Positions 25,816-36,300 of a stretch of DNA of 64,000 bases are shown piece by piece. Position 1 is the first letter of the stretch. Each line of letters begins with the position of its first letter. The DNA comes from QHXW01 sp035297145 (lineage in GTDB: Bacteria; Acidobacteriota; Terriglobia; Bryobacterales; Bryobacteraceae). The stretch covers positions 62,001 to 126,000 of the forward strand of contig DATGZN010000054.1 of NCBI GenBank assembly GCA_035297145.1, in the 5' to 3' direction. The position numbers and the translations under genes are program-made. The notes beneath the pieces were generated by a model. The model saw nothing but the letters and a program-made list of their open reading frames with translations. It did not search any database and had not been told where the DNA came from.

Positions 25816-26596
25816 GCAGACCAAAGGAATCCGCTGGCGTCTCTGGCTCAACCTGGCGCTGGCCGGCGTGGCGCTCGCCATTGTCGTCTACACCGGCCGC
25901 ATGGTGCGCCGCTTCGTCAACACCGATCCCCGGTTCACGCTGGCCAGGCCGGATGAGCGTGGTGCTGGCCTCACCATGGAAGGCGTTGTCCACGCCTCGC
26001 GTTATCGCGTGCTCGCCACCTTCACGCCTGACTTCGGCCACAGCGTTTTTCTATCTCCCATTGCGGAGCGCCGCCGCCGGCTGCTGGCCATCGATTGGGT
26101 CGAGGATGCCTCCATCGCCCGCATCTGGCCCAATCGAATGTCCGTCCACATCAAAGAACGCAAGCCAGCGGCGTTCGTCAACCTTCCTGTTCCCGGTGGC
26201 CGGGGCTCGCGGGTTCTACTGATCGATGCTGAAGGTGTGCTGCTGGAGCAGCCTGCGCAATCGCACTTTGCTTTCCCGGTTTTGAGCGGCATTACCGATG
26301 AACAGACGGAAGCCGAGCGCCGTTTGCGCGTGCAGGCTATGCTGCGCCTTCTCGACGACCTCGGCCCGCTCGGTAAGGACATTTCCGAAGTGAACGCGGC
26401 GGCACCCGAGAACCTGATCCTCGTCACCCAGGTGGAAGGCAGCGCAGTTGAATTGGTCATGGGGAATCAGAAGTTTTCACAACGCATGCAGAATTTTCTA
26501 GAGCATTATCCGGAGATCCGCCGGCACTCCGTCAACTCGCGTGCATTCGACCTGCGGCTCGACGATCGCATCACGGCAGGAACGGACAGACAATGA
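25802..26596 (+). CDS. ftsQ: Cell division protein FtsQ (DivIB)
   Basis: 264 residues from the ATG at 25802, chosen because GGAAGGA lies 8 nt before it and the product begins with a short basic stretch and one membrane helix (LWLNLALAGVALAIVVYTG). POTRA-like and beta domains follow: DWVEDASIARIWPNRMSVHIKERKP is the family hallmark, then LLIDAEGVLLE. FtsQ bridges early and late divisome parts in the periplasm. It overlaps murC by 14 nt and ftsA by 4 nt. Confidence 0.93.
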   Translation: MARTEQTKGIRWRLWLNLALAGVALAIVVYTGRMVRRFVNTDPRFTLARPDERGAGLTMEGVVHASRYRVLATFTPDFGHSVFLSPIAERRRRLLAIDWVEDASIARIWPNRMSVHIKERKPAAFVNLPVPGGRGSRVLLIDAEGVLLEQPAQSHFAFPVLSGITDEQTEAERRLRVQAMLRLLDDLGPLGKDISEVNAAAPENLILVTQVEGSAVELVMGNQKFSQRMQNFLEHYPEIRRHSVNSRAFDLRLDDRITAGTDRQ

Positions 26597-27792
26597 CGGC
26601 GAAAGCGTTCCTAGCTGTGGGCCTGGATCTCGGCAGCAGCCGCACGCGATCGGTAGCGTGTCTGGTGGAGCATGAACGGCTGCGCTTCCTGGGCCATGGC
26701 GAATGCGAATCGCGCGGCTGGGTGAAGAGCCGGATCACCGACCAAAATGCCGTCACCGAGTGTGTGCTCGATGTGCTGCGCCAAGCCGAATCCGAAGCGC
26801 AGATCTCGATCGACGCCGCGACCGTAGGTTTCGGCGGCACTACCGTTCGCGGCGCCAACAGCCGCAGCCGCATTGATCTCGGACGGCCGCGGGAGATCGA
26901 GCAGCGCGACGTCAATCGCGCGCTCGACCGCGCATGGAAAGTGCAGCTTCGCGAAGATCGCGTCGTTCTCCAGTTGTTTCCGCAGGATTTCATTGTTGAG
27001 GACCATCCTGGCCACCGCGACCCGCGCAGCATGCTGGCGCAGCGCCTGGAAGCCAACGCGCACCTGATCACCGGCTCCATCCAGGAGCATAATTGCCTGA
27101 TCGGCGCGGTTAACCAGGCGCACATCGCGGTCGAGGAAACGGTCTACGAGCCAGTCGCCGCGCATTTCGCCTCTATCCTGCCGGAAGATCGCCACGAAGG
27201 CACCGCGCTCGTGGATATCGGCGCGCAATCCACCGATCTCGTGTTGTATTACAACGACAGCCTGCAGCTCGCTTCCAGCCTGCCGATTTGCGGCGATCAT
27301 CTCACTCGCGATGTGGCGCTCGCGTTTCACATCAGCCTGGAAGAGGCCTTGCTGGTGAAGGAACAATACGGCAGCGCGACGGCGGAATATACCGCGGACA
27401 ACAGCGTGGTCGAGGTGGCGTCGCCGGGCGACGACAAAGCCCGGGAGCTTCCCAGGCGGCTGTTGAACGAGATCATCGAGGCGCGCGCGCGCGAGCTGTT
27501 TGAGTATGTGCGGCGCGACGTAGCGCGTGTCGGGATGGAGCGCTCGCTCGTGGGAGGCGTAGTGCTCACCGGTGGTGGCGCCCGTCTGGCCGCGATGTGT
27601 GACATGGCGGAAGACGTGCTTCGCTGCCAGGCGCGAAACGGCCTTCCCATTGGGATCCAGGATTGGCCCGCGGAGCTCGACCAGCCGTCATGGACCACGG
27701 CCGCGGGCCTCGCCATGTACTCGGCGAAATTGAAAGTGCAGGGAGAACTGGAACGCCAGTCCGTGGGAATGCTGGCGCGGATATTGAAGTAA
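26593..27792 (+). CDS. ftsA: Cell division protein FtsA
   Basis: 399 residues with an actin-like ATPase fold: GLDLGSSRTRSVACLV (phosphate 1), the inserted 1C subdomain around DVNRALDRAW, ALVDIGAQSTDLVLYY (phosphate 2) and VVLTGGGARL (adenosine). The final residues (SVGMLARILK) form the amphipathic membrane-targeting helix. It tethers FtsZ filaments to the membrane. Its ATG overlaps the ftsQ stop (ATGA); ftsZ follows after 20 nt. Confidence 0.95.
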   Translation: MTAKAFLAVGLDLGSSRTRSVACLVEHERLRFLGHGECESRGWVKSRITDQNAVTECVLDVLRQAESEAQISIDAATVGFGGTTVRGANSRSRIDLGRPREIEQRDVNRALDRAWKVQLREDRVVLQLFPQDFIVEDHPGHRDPRSMLAQRLEANAHLITGSIQEHNCLIGAVNQAHIAVEETVYEPVAAHFASILPEDRHEGTALVDIGAQSTDLVLYYNDSLQLASSLPICGDHLTRDVALAFHISLEEALLVKEQYGSATAEYTADNSVVEVASPGDDKARELPRRLLNEIIEARARELFEYVRRDVARVGMERSLVGGVVLTGGGARLAAMCDMAEDVLRCQARNGLPIGIQDWPAELDQPSWTTAAGLAMYSAKLKVQGELERQSVGMLARILK

Positions 27793-27812
27793 CGAACGAA
27801 AGGAAGACAACA

Positions 27813-29048
27813 ATGGCATTGCTCGACTCGGGTTTTGACCGGTTGAAGTTTGAGCTGCGGGAGGAGAGCCGGAAAGGCGCGCGCATCAAGGTGGTGGGTG
27901 TGGGCGGCGGCGGCTCAAACGCGGTTGCACGCATGATTCACGAGGGTCTGGAAGGCGTCGAGTTCCATATCATGAACACCGACGTGCAGGCGCTGGAATC
28001 GTCCATCGTTCCCAACAAGCTGCAAATCGGCACCAAGATTACCGGCGGTTTGGGCGCGGGATCAGATCCGGCGGTCGGCCGACAGGCGGCCCTCGAAGAC
28101 ACCGAGCGTATCATCGAGCTGCTACAGGGCTCTGACATGGTCTTTGTCACCGCGGGTCTTGGCGGCGGCACAGGAGCGGGCGCTGCTCCCGTCGTGGCGT
28201 CACTCGCCAAGGAACTCGACGCTCTCACCGTCGCTGTCGTTACCAAGCCGTTCACTTTTGAAGGCGTGCGCCGCATGCGCCAAGCCGACAGAAGCCTGGC
28301 CGAGCTGGCCGGCACCGTTGACACTGTAATCGCCATTCCCAACGACCGTCTGCTCGAGCTGGTTCCGCGCGGCACAAGTTTCTTCGAGGCCTTCCGGCTG
28401 GCCGACGACATCCTGGTGCAGGCGGTGCAGGGCATCAGCGACATCATCACAACGCCCGGTCTGATCAATCGCGATTTCTCCGATATCCGCGCCACCATGC
28501 AGGGCATGGGATACGCCATGATGGGTACCGCCGTTGGCCATGGCGCCAACGCCGCCGTCGAAGCAGCTCGCAAAGCCATCAGTTGCCCGTTGCTCGAAGA
28601 TTCGCGCATCACGGGCTCGCGCGGCATCCTCATCAACATTACCGGATCGAGCCAGCTCGGCCTGCATGAAGTGAACGAAGCATGCTCCATCATTCGTGAA
28701 GCCGCCGATTGCGACGACGTCCAGATCAACTTCGGCGTGATCCTGAACGAATCGATGCAGGATTCTGTGAAGATCACGGTGATCGCCACCGGATTCCAAC
28801 CCGAAGGCGCCCCCGTGGCCGAACGCCCGGTGCTCACTGAGCCGCGCATTGTGGCAGTTCCCGAACCCCCGCGCGCCCTTGAACCGGCATTCGAACCCGA
28901 GCCGGAACCAGAGCCGGTTATCGAAGAACCCGCCGAGCCCTACGAACCCGCAGCGGCCAGTGCAGCGGCGGCTGCTCCGGCCTTGGCATTCGATCCCGAC
29001 GATCTCGACACCCCGGCCTACCTGCGCCGCGGCAAGCTGGTCAACTGA
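27813..29048 (+). CDS. ftsZ: Cell division GTPase FtsZ
   Basis: 411 residues from the ATG at 27813 with AAAGGAAG upstream. IKVVGVGGGGSNAVARMI, NTDVQALESS, the tubulin signature GLGGGTGAGAAPVVA and the T7 region NRDFSDIRATMQGMGYAMMG are intact. An acidic Pro/Glu/Ala-rich linker (about 325-395) leads to the conserved C-terminal peptide DLDTPAYLRRGKL, which binds FtsA. It forms the cytokinetic ring. It is the last gene of the cluster, as usual. Confidence 0.98.
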   Translation: MALLDSGFDRLKFELREESRKGARIKVVGVGGGGSNAVARMIHEGLEGVEFHIMNTDVQALESSIVPNKLQIGTKITGGLGAGSDPAVGRQAALEDTERIIELLQGSDMVFVTAGLGGGTGAGAAPVVASLAKELDALTVAVVTKPFTFEGVRRMRQADRSLAELAGTVDTVIAIPNDRLLELVPRGTSFFEAFRLADDILVQAVQGISDIITTPGLINRDFSDIRATMQGMGYAMMGTAVGHGANAAVEAARKAISCPLLEDSRITGSRGILINITGSSQLGLHEVNEACSIIREAADCDDVQINFGVILNESMQDSVKITVIATGFQPEGAPVAERPVLTEPRIVAVPEPPRALEPAFEPEPEPEPVIEEPAEPYEPAAASAAAAAPALAFDPDDLDTPAYLRRGKLVN

Positions 29049-29076
29049 AGGTTCCGCCTCCGGCAACCTCTTTATT
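29049..29076 (+). terminator. Candidate terminator after ftsZ
   Basis: AGGTTCCG and CGGCAACCT can pair around a CCTC loop with one bulged C, directly after the ftsZ stop, and are followed by CTTTATT. The T tract is short, so termination may be partial. Confidence 0.4.
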
Positions 29077-29091
29077 GGCTAGAGTAGTGGG

Positions 29092-31200
29092 GTGACTCGC
29101 TTCGCCGCACTGCTCCTGCTGTGCATCCACGCGTGCGCGCAGACGGACTGGCCTTCTTACGGCAATGATCCCGGCGCGATGCGCTACTCCCCTTTGCGGC
29201 AGATTCACACAGGCAACGTCGAACATCTGCAACTCGCGTGGACGTTCCGTACCGGAAAGCCGGGGTCAGAGGCCGTGCCCATTGTCGTGAACGGTGTCAT
29301 GTACGTGACTGCGCCCGATGGCGTATATGCGCTCGTGCCCGAGACCGGCGAGTTGCTGTGGAAGTTCGACGCGGCTCCGGCGGCGCTACGTGGACTCGCT
29401 TATTGGCCGGGAAATGGCGGCCTGCATCCGCGGGTCTTCTTGGGCAACGGATATCATCTTCTCGCGCTTGACGTAACCACCGGCAAACCCGCGCCAGGTT
29501 TTGGCGACGAAGGCCGCGTGGATCTCAAGAAGGGTGTGCTGGGCGATTTGCAGGACGGCCGGTACGCGCTGGAATCGCCGCCGGCGGTGTTTGGTGACGT
29601 CGTCATTACGGGATGCAGCAACGGCGAGGGTTCGCCTAGCGCGGGTGCCTACGGCGACATTCGCGGCTGGGATGCAAAGACCGGCAAACTGCTGTGGACC
29701 TTCCACACCGTGCCACGGCCAGGCGAGCCGGGATCGGAAACCTGGCCCACCGGTGGCTGGAAGAATCGGTCCGGCACCAATACGTGGGGCTTCTTCACGA
29801 TTGATGTGAAGCGCGGCATCGTTTACGCCCCGCTCGGTGCGCCGACCTCGGACTTCTACGGTGCGGATCGCGTCGGTGACGGTCTATACGGCAACTCACT
29901 CGTCGCGCTCGACGCGCGGACCGGTGAAAAGAAGTGGCACCAGCAGCTCGTGCATCACGATCTCTGGGACTACGATCTAGCCGCTCCGCCCGCGTTGTTT
30001 GATATTCACCGCGCTGGCCGCACCATTCCTGCCGTCGCGCAAATCACCAAGATGGGCCTGTTGTTCGTCTTTGACCGCGTGACCGGAGAGCCGGTCTATG
30101 GCGTGGAGGAACGGCCCGTGCCCCAAACCGCCATACCTGGGGAAGTTTCCGCGAAGACGCAGCCCTTTCCGGTCAAGCCTCCGCCGCTCGCGAAGAACAC
30201 GTTTCGCCTGGAGGACATGTACGACCGTTCTCCCGACCACGCACGCTTTTGCCAACAATTGTTCGAAACAAATCACATGAAAATTGGGGTCCCATACACT
30301 CCCCTGCCGCTCGAAGGCAACGCGCTGTTCTTCCCGAGCACGCTGGGCGGCGGGAATTGGGGCGGCGTATCCGTAGATCCATCCCTGGGCCTGTTGTTTG
30401 TGAATGTCATGAATGTAGGGCAGTGGGCCCACATGGAAAAGCGCGGATCGGATTACGTCCGCACCTCGGCCTATGGGACCTACGCGCGGTTTTGGAATCG
30501 AGAGACGCGCATACCGTGCCAGAACCCGCCATTTGGAGAACTGATCGCAGTCGATCTGGTCTCCGGCGACATTGCTTGGCACTCCGTGCTGGGAAGGATC
30601 GAGGCGCTCGAGGCTATCGGCGTGCGTGACACCGGCTCGGTGAACCTGGGCGGCAGCATCGCCACCGCGGGCGGCCTTGTGTTTATCGGAGCGACGAATG
30701 ACTCCCGCTTCCGCGCGTTTGACTCGAAAACTGGGAAGCTGCTGTGGGAAACGAAGCTGGAAGCGAGCGGGCACACCATCCCGATCACATACATGGGTCG
30801 CGACGGAAGACAATACGTGGCGCTGATGGCGGAGGGTGGTGGAGCGTTTCTGGGCGGCGGGCTGAGTAATAGCCTGGTCGCATTTGCCATACCGGATGTT
30901 CCCCGAAAGCCCTTGCCGGCATCGGTAGCCAAGGCGGTTGCCGCGGCGGCAGAGGTCCAGCGTGGCCGGCCAAAAGTCGGGGCCTTTACGCCGCTCGTTC
31001 TGCCGGCGGGTGGCGCGAAAGCCTTAGTGGAGAAAACCTGCGGCACTGGTTGTCATTCGGTGGAAGTCGTCACCAGCCAGCGCATGAATGCCGCCGAATG
31101 GAATGCCGTTGTGCAGAGCATGGTCGCCAGGGGAGCACCGGCCTCGGACGCGGAAGTGAAAGTGATCGTTGACTACTTGTCGAAGACCCTCGGCCGGTAA
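29092..31200 (+). CDS. Secreted PQQ-dependent (quinoprotein) dehydrogenase with C-terminal cytochrome-like tail
   Basis: 702 residues from a GTG. A signal peptide (FAALLLLCIHACAQ) is followed by an eight-bladed quinoprotein propeller with repeated tryptophan-docking motifs such as YALVPETGELLWKFD and RAFDSKTGKLLWETK; DWPSYGNDPGAMRYSPL is the typical N-terminus of glucose/alcohol dehydrogenases. It oxidises an alcohol or aldose in the periplasm with PQQ. The last 65 residues resemble a class I cytochrome c (AEWNAVVQSMVARGA, VIVDYLSKTLG), but the heme site reads CGTGCH, three residues between cysteines instead of two. The exact substrate is not evident. Confidence 0.9.
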   Translation: MTRFAALLLLCIHACAQTDWPSYGNDPGAMRYSPLRQIHTGNVEHLQLAWTFRTGKPGSEAVPIVVNGVMYVTAPDGVYALVPETGELLWKFDAAPAALRGLAYWPGNGGLHPRVFLGNGYHLLALDVTTGKPAPGFGDEGRVDLKKGVLGDLQDGRYALESPPAVFGDVVITGCSNGEGSPSAGAYGDIRGWDAKTGKLLWTFHTVPRPGEPGSETWPTGGWKNRSGTNTWGFFTIDVKRGIVYAPLGAPTSDFYGADRVGDGLYGNSLVALDARTGEKKWHQQLVHHDLWDYDLAAPPALFDIHRAGRTIPAVAQITKMGLLFVFDRVTGEPVYGVEERPVPQTAIPGEVSAKTQPFPVKPPPLAKNTFRLEDMYDRSPDHARFCQQLFETNHMKIGVPYTPLPLEGNALFFPSTLGGGNWGGVSVDPSLGLLFVNVMNVGQWAHMEKRGSDYVRTSAYGTYARFWNRETRIPCQNPPFGELIAVDLVSGDIAWHSVLGRIEALEAIGVRDTGSVNLGGSIATAGGLVFIGATNDSRFRAFDSKTGKLLWETKLEASGHTIPITYMGRDGRQYVALMAEGGGAFLGGGLSNSLVAFAIPDVPRKPLPASVAKAVAAAAEVQRGRPKVGAFTPLVLPAGGAKALVEKTCGTGCHSVEVVTSQRMNAAEWNAVVQSMVARGAPASDAEVKVIVDYLSKTLGR

Positions 31201-31292
31201 TGCGTCCGCATTCGCGTTTCTCGGCGTCTCGGCGTTAAAATCACATCCTCTTCCTTGCACCCTCCCCACCACGTCGCCTAAACTTCCCTTAG

Positions 31293-32966
31293 ATGAAATC
31301 ACAACTCGCCGCTCTGCTGCTGTGCACCGTCGCGCTCGGTCAAACCCATCACCACGCGTCACCGGAAACGGTCGCCGTTGATCTGGACAAAATCCCCGCG
31401 CCCCAGCACATCGACGGCATCGGCCATAGTGAAATCAAGATCACCACCAAGTCTCCCGAAGCGCAGCAATGGTTCAATCAAGGCCTCGCACTCTTGCATT
31501 GCTTCTGGGACCATGAAGCCCTACGCGCATTCCAGCAGGCCCTGCGTCTCGATCCCGATTGCGCCATGTGCCATTGGGGCGTTTCGAAATCTCTCGAAAT
31601 GCGGGGCGGCAACAAAGACCAGGCCAAGGCGGAAATGGCCAAGGCCAAAGAGCTGTCGTTCAAGGCTACGGATCACGAGCAGCGGTACATTCGCGCCTCC
31701 GCTGATTCCGAAGACAAAAGCGGCGAGGAAGCCACCAAAGCATTCAACCAGGAAATGGAATCGCTCATCGATCACTACCCGGGCGATCTCGACGCTAAGC
31801 TGCTGCTCGCCCTTGCACAGGGCAGTTATGACGCAAAAGGCGAACCGCGCCCCGGCGCGCTTTACTCCCAGGCAATCTTGCGTGGCATCCTGCACGACCA
31901 TCCCGATAATGCCGCCGCCAATCACTATTGGATCCACGCGGTCGAAGACATCCACCCCGAATGGGCACTCGAGAGCGCAGAAAAACTGGGCAGGCTCGCC
32001 CCGTCTTCCGGCCATATGGTCCACATGCCGGGCCACATTTTTTATCGCGTAGGCGATTACGAGCGTGCCCGCCAGATCTTTCTCGATGCCCGGCGCGTCG
32101 ACCTCGACTATATGGCCACGCAGCACGTCTCCGTGGCGGACGACTGGAACTATCAGCACAACCTCAGCTATCTCATCGCTAACTGCGCCGAGGAAGGCCG
32201 CTATCAGGAAGCCTGCGAGTATGCTCGCGAGCTGGAAGGCACGGTCAAGACCCCCGGCGAACCCGGCAAATTTGGCTTTTACGTCGGCCAACTCTCCGCC
32301 ACTTCGAACCGCCTCGCCATCCGCTTTGCGAAATGGGACGACGTCATCGAACATCCGATGCATTTCGATGTTCCCGATTCCGATCTCACTCTGGCCACGC
32401 GCAGCTATCGGGATGGCCTGGTCGCATACGCGCGGGGAATGAAAGCCGCGGATGCAAACCAGCTCGATGAGGCTGAACGCCATTCCACGGCCCTCGATGC
32501 CATGCTCTGGCGGATCTCGCAGGAAGACTTGAAAGATGCGGCCAAATCCACTCGCGATCGCGTTTTGAAACTTCTCGGGACGGCGTCAGTGGAGCTGCGC
32601 GGCAATATCGCCGGCCGCAAAGGCGACCTGGAAGCTGCCCGCACACTTCTCGAACAAGCCGATCAGAAGGAGAGAGATCTCGGCTATTCCGAGCCGCCGC
32701 AATACTCCCGCCCGGCTCTCGAAGTCTTGGGAGACGCGTGCATCCGCTCCGGCAAGTTCGATGACGCCCGCAACATATATAAGAAGGTACTCGACCAGCG
32801 TCCCCACTCCGGCTGGGCTCTCTACGGCATCGCCGCGTCCTGGGATAAACAGGGCGAGCACGACGAAGCAGTCAAAGCCTACCGCGAATTTCTGGGCGCC
32901 TGGTCCCACGCCGATCAGGACCTCCCTCAGGTCATCTCAGCCCGGGCGTACATCGAAAAACGGTAG
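31293..32966 (+). CDS. Secreted tetratricopeptide-repeat protein
   Basis: 557 residues with a signal peptide (MKSQLAALLLCTVALGQ) and then a His-rich stretch. TPR-like repeats start at about residue 50 (QWFNQGLALLHCFWDHEALRAFQQAL) and resume near the C-terminus (GDACIRSGKFDDARNIYKKVL, ALYGIAASWDKQGEHDEAVKAY). The block HYWIHAVEDIHPEWAL...HMVHMPGHIFYRVGDYE is a recurrent signature of long acidobacterial TPR proteins of unknown function. A CAMCH sequence at about residue 90 sits in a repeat and is probably not a heme site. It follows the quinoprotein gene by 92 nt on the same strand. Confidence 0.8.
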   Translation: MKSQLAALLLCTVALGQTHHHASPETVAVDLDKIPAPQHIDGIGHSEIKITTKSPEAQQWFNQGLALLHCFWDHEALRAFQQALRLDPDCAMCHWGVSKSLEMRGGNKDQAKAEMAKAKELSFKATDHEQRYIRASADSEDKSGEEATKAFNQEMESLIDHYPGDLDAKLLLALAQGSYDAKGEPRPGALYSQAILRGILHDHPDNAAANHYWIHAVEDIHPEWALESAEKLGRLAPSSGHMVHMPGHIFYRVGDYERARQIFLDARRVDLDYMATQHVSVADDWNYQHNLSYLIANCAEEGRYQEACEYARELEGTVKTPGEPGKFGFYVGQLSATSNRLAIRFAKWDDVIEHPMHFDVPDSDLTLATRSYRDGLVAYARGMKAADANQLDEAERHSTALDAMLWRISQEDLKDAAKSTRDRVLKLLGTASVELRGNIAGRKGDLEAARTLLEQADQKERDLGYSEPPQYSRPALEVLGDACIRSGKFDDARNIYKKVLDQRPHSGWALYGIAASWDKQGEHDEAVKAYREFLGAWSHADQDLPQVISARAYIEKR

Positions 32967-33040
32967 CGCGGGGACACCGCGCCGTTTGCGGGATACCCGC
33001 GGCCTTTCTACACAGATGGTTTGCCGATCACCCAGTGGCT

Positions 33041-33247
33041 TTACCGGACGTTGCGGTCAGCCGGAACGGGCAGGCGGCCAGCGCCATGCTTGGGCAGAAG
33101 GAGTACAAGCGTTGCTGACACGATCAACGAAACGCCCCCAAAGGCGAGGCCTCTGTAGATCCCTCTCGGTCCGTTGGCAACCGCTCCGATGAGCGATGGC
33201 CCGACAAAGCTGCCCAGATTTCCGACAGAGTTGAACGTCCGGATTCC
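33041..33247 (-). pseudogene. 3' remnant of an MFS transporter
   Basis: The minus strand encodes a tail like the last two helices of an anion:cation-symporter MFS transporter (FNSVGNLGSFVGPSLIGAVA, then RGLAFGGVSLIVSATLVLLL and a polar end). Everything upstream of it is missing: the frame enters unrelated sequence before 33247 and then meets the start of the CheB/CheR gene on the other strand. At about 65 residues it cannot be a transporter. The rest of the 371-bp gap between the TPR gene and the CheB/CheR gene holds nothing recognisable apart from the promoter region for the latter. Confidence 0.65.
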
Positions 33248-33337
33248 GGGTACGCTGCCCGCCTTGGAGCAGCGCCAACTCAAGCCTCCAGATTCCGCTC
33301 CGCGCGCTATGCTTAGAACCAGCATTGCGGCCGGCTA

Positions 33338-36300
33338 ATGAAGAAAGCCACCCGAAAATCCGGCAAGAAGACTAAAACCGCACTCAAGCCGGCAAGGGCT
33401 CACAAACCTGCCCCATCTTCGCTAACCACGGTCCAGCATCCCGCTCTTGAGACCCAGCCGATGGCCATCGTCGGAATTGGAGCCTCAGCCGGCGGGCTGG
33501 AAGCCATCAAGCAGCTGCTCCAGGCTTTGTCCCCGGATACCGGAATGGCTTTCGTCTACGTGCAGCACCTGGAAGCCCGGCATGAGAGCATGCTCACCAG
33601 GCTTCTCGCCAGCGCGACCAAGATGCCCATCGCTGAGGTGCGGCAGGGAGCGCGGGTGCAGCCGAACCACGTGTACGTGATTCCACCGAACGCCGACATC
33701 CGCATTTCCCGCGGAGTGCTCCAGGCGGTGCGCCGCAAGGCCCCCAGGGAGCATCATTTGCCCATCGATGATTTCTTCCGCAGCCTGGCCCAGGATCAGG
33801 GAGCCCGCGCCATCGGTGTCATCCTCTCCGGCACCGCATCTGACGGCACCCTCGGCCTCAAGGCCATCAAGGTGGAAGGCGGTATCACGTTCGCGCAGGA
33901 GCCGGAAACTGCCAAGTTCGATGGCATGCCCACCAACGCCATCAGTGCCGGGTGCGTGGATTTCGTCCTGCCGCCGGAACGCATTGCCCGCGAAATCATC
34001 CGGATCAGCCGCCACCCTTACGTCGGCATGGCGCAGTTTGGCGAGGGCGCCCCCGCGCTGCCCGCCCGCGACGACGACTGGCTGCGCACTTTCAAACTCC
34101 TCAACGCGGCCTCGGGCGTGGACTTTACCTTTTACAAAAAATCCACCATCAAGCGGCGCGTCGCGAGGCGCATGGCTCTGCATAAAATCGAGCGCCTTAG
34201 CGCCTACGTCAAGTACCTCGAATCCCATCGCGAGGAATTGGACGCCCTTTATCAGGACATCCTGATTCACGTCACCAGCTTCTTCCGCGAACCCGAAGTC
34301 TTCCGCGCCTTTCAGGCCAAGATCCTGCCACGTATCTTCAGCGGTAAGCCCGCCGGCGACCCTTTCCGCGTTTGGATCGCCGGCTGTTCTACTGGTGAGG
34401 AAGCCTATTCGTTGGCCATCTGCCTCCTGGAAGTGCTGGCCGGCCGGGCGGATACGACCCCAGTCCAGGTCTTTGGAACGGATGTCAGCGAGGAGGCCGT
34501 CGAAAAGGCTCGTCTCGGCATCTATCCAATGGATGCGCTCTCTCACGTTTCTCCTGGCCGCCTGCGCCGCTTCTTCACAAAAACCGACGGGCACTACCAG
34601 ATCAAGTCCAACGTTCGCGATCTATGCGTGTTCGCGCGCCACGATCTCACCAAAGACCCGCCGTTTTCCCGGCTCGATCTCATCAGTTGCCGCAATGTCC
34701 TGATCTATCTCGAGCCCGTGCTCCAGAAGAGGATTCTGGCTTCTTTTCACTATGCGTTGAAAAACACTGGTTATCTGCTCCTGGGTAAGTCGGAAACTCT
34801 CGGAGGCTTCCCCGACCTGTTCTCCATCGTCGACCGGAAAAGCAAATTCTTCACGAAGAAAGGAACCACACAGGCCGGTTACGAGATCGGGCCCGCGGCA
34901 CTCGGCCGCCTCATACCACGCGAGGTGCGCCCTGCGGAAGAGGCGCCACGCTTCGACCTCGAGAAAGAAGCCGACCGCGTCGTCTGGGATCGTTACGCCC
35001 ATGCCGGGTTGGTCGTCAACAATGAGCTTCAGATTCTGCACTTCCGCGGCGATACCAGCCCCTATCTCCATCCGGCTCCCGGAAAAGCTACCTTTCAGTT
35101 GCTCAGAATGGTCCGCGACGAACTGGTCTTCGTGCTGCGCGCCAGTATCCACAACGCTCGCCGGACTGGAAACATCGTGCGCCGCGAGGCCGTCCACATC
35201 AAACATAACGGGGGCCATCGCGACGTCACGATTGAGGTACGCCCCCTGCCCGGACCGGGCGCCAACGAAAGGTACTTCCTCGTCCTGTTCGATGAGACCG
35301 GCCGGTCCGAAGAGCCGCCGCCCGCAGGACGAAAGCGCACCAAGATCGAGGACCGCGAAGTGCTGCGGCTCAAAACCGAACTGGCCCGGACCAGAGAATA
35401 CTTGCAGTCGGTCATCCAGGAACAGGAATCCACCAACGAGGAGTTAAAGACCGCCAATGAAGAAGCCCTTTCCAGTATGGAAGAGCTTCAAAGCGCCAAC
35501 GAAGAGTTGGAAACGGCCAAAGAAGAGCTGCAATCCAGTAACGAGGAACTGGTCACCCTCAACGAGCAGTTGCAGAACCGCAACACCGAGCTGGCTCATC
35601 TCACCGACGACTTGTCCAACGTCCTCAGCGGCGTTAACATTCCGATCCTGATGCTCGACGCTGATCGCCGCATCCGCCGCTCCACTCCCTCGGCTGAACG
35701 GCTGCTGCACCTGCTGCCCGGTGACATCGGCCGTCCCCTTAGCGACATTCGCATGCGCATCATCGTTCCCGATCTCGAGGAGCTGATCTCGGGCGTCATG
35801 GACGACGGCCGTGACGTGCAGCGCGAAGTGAAGGCTGATGGCGGCCAATGGTATTCCGTCCGTCTGTGCCCCTACCGGACCAGGGAGCGCGCCATCACCG
35901 GCGTTCTCATGGCCTTCGTCGATATCAGCGAGCTCAAGCAGAGTCAAGAGGCCAAGCGCAAGGAGGAAAATCTCGTCTTAGCGATTCTCGACGACGCCGC
36001 CAAGGATCTTCTCGTCGTGGTGATGGACCGCGAAGGACGGATCGTGCGCTTCAATCGCGCCTGCCAGGAGCGTACCGGCTACTCGCAGGACGAAGTGGCC
36101 GGCCGCCGCATCTGGGAATTTATGCTGACTCCGAAGGAAGCCGCCAGCGTCAAGTCCGCTCTCGACGAAGTGCGCCTGGGCAAGCCCGTCCGGCGCGAGG
36201 ACTATTGGATCACGAAGGACGGGGGGTGCCGGCTGATCGCCTGGTCTAGTAGTACCGTCAGCAGCGATGGCGCTCTCGAATACATTGTGGCCACCGGGAT

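Noticed and set aside
27938..28849. 303-codon open frame on the minus strand opposite ftsZ
   Set aside because: It mirrors the codon structure of ftsZ in GC-rich DNA; composition is Ser/Arg/Met-rich with no domain and no ribosome-binding site.
31560..31580. CAMCH sequence in the secreted TPR protein as a possible heme c site
   Set aside because: It sits inside a TPR helix pair at a position where related proteins, as I recall them, have CAMAYWG or similar, and no cytochrome context is present.
32967..33040. Open plus-strand stretch reading GDTAPFAGYPRPFYTDG after the TPR gene
   Set aside because: It is protein-like in one frame but only about 30 codons, without a start or any family I can name.
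33485..34594. 369-codon open frame antisense to the CheB/CheR fusion gene
   Set aside because: It lies entirely within the strongly supported CheB and CheR domains and has the low-complexity look of an antisense shadow.
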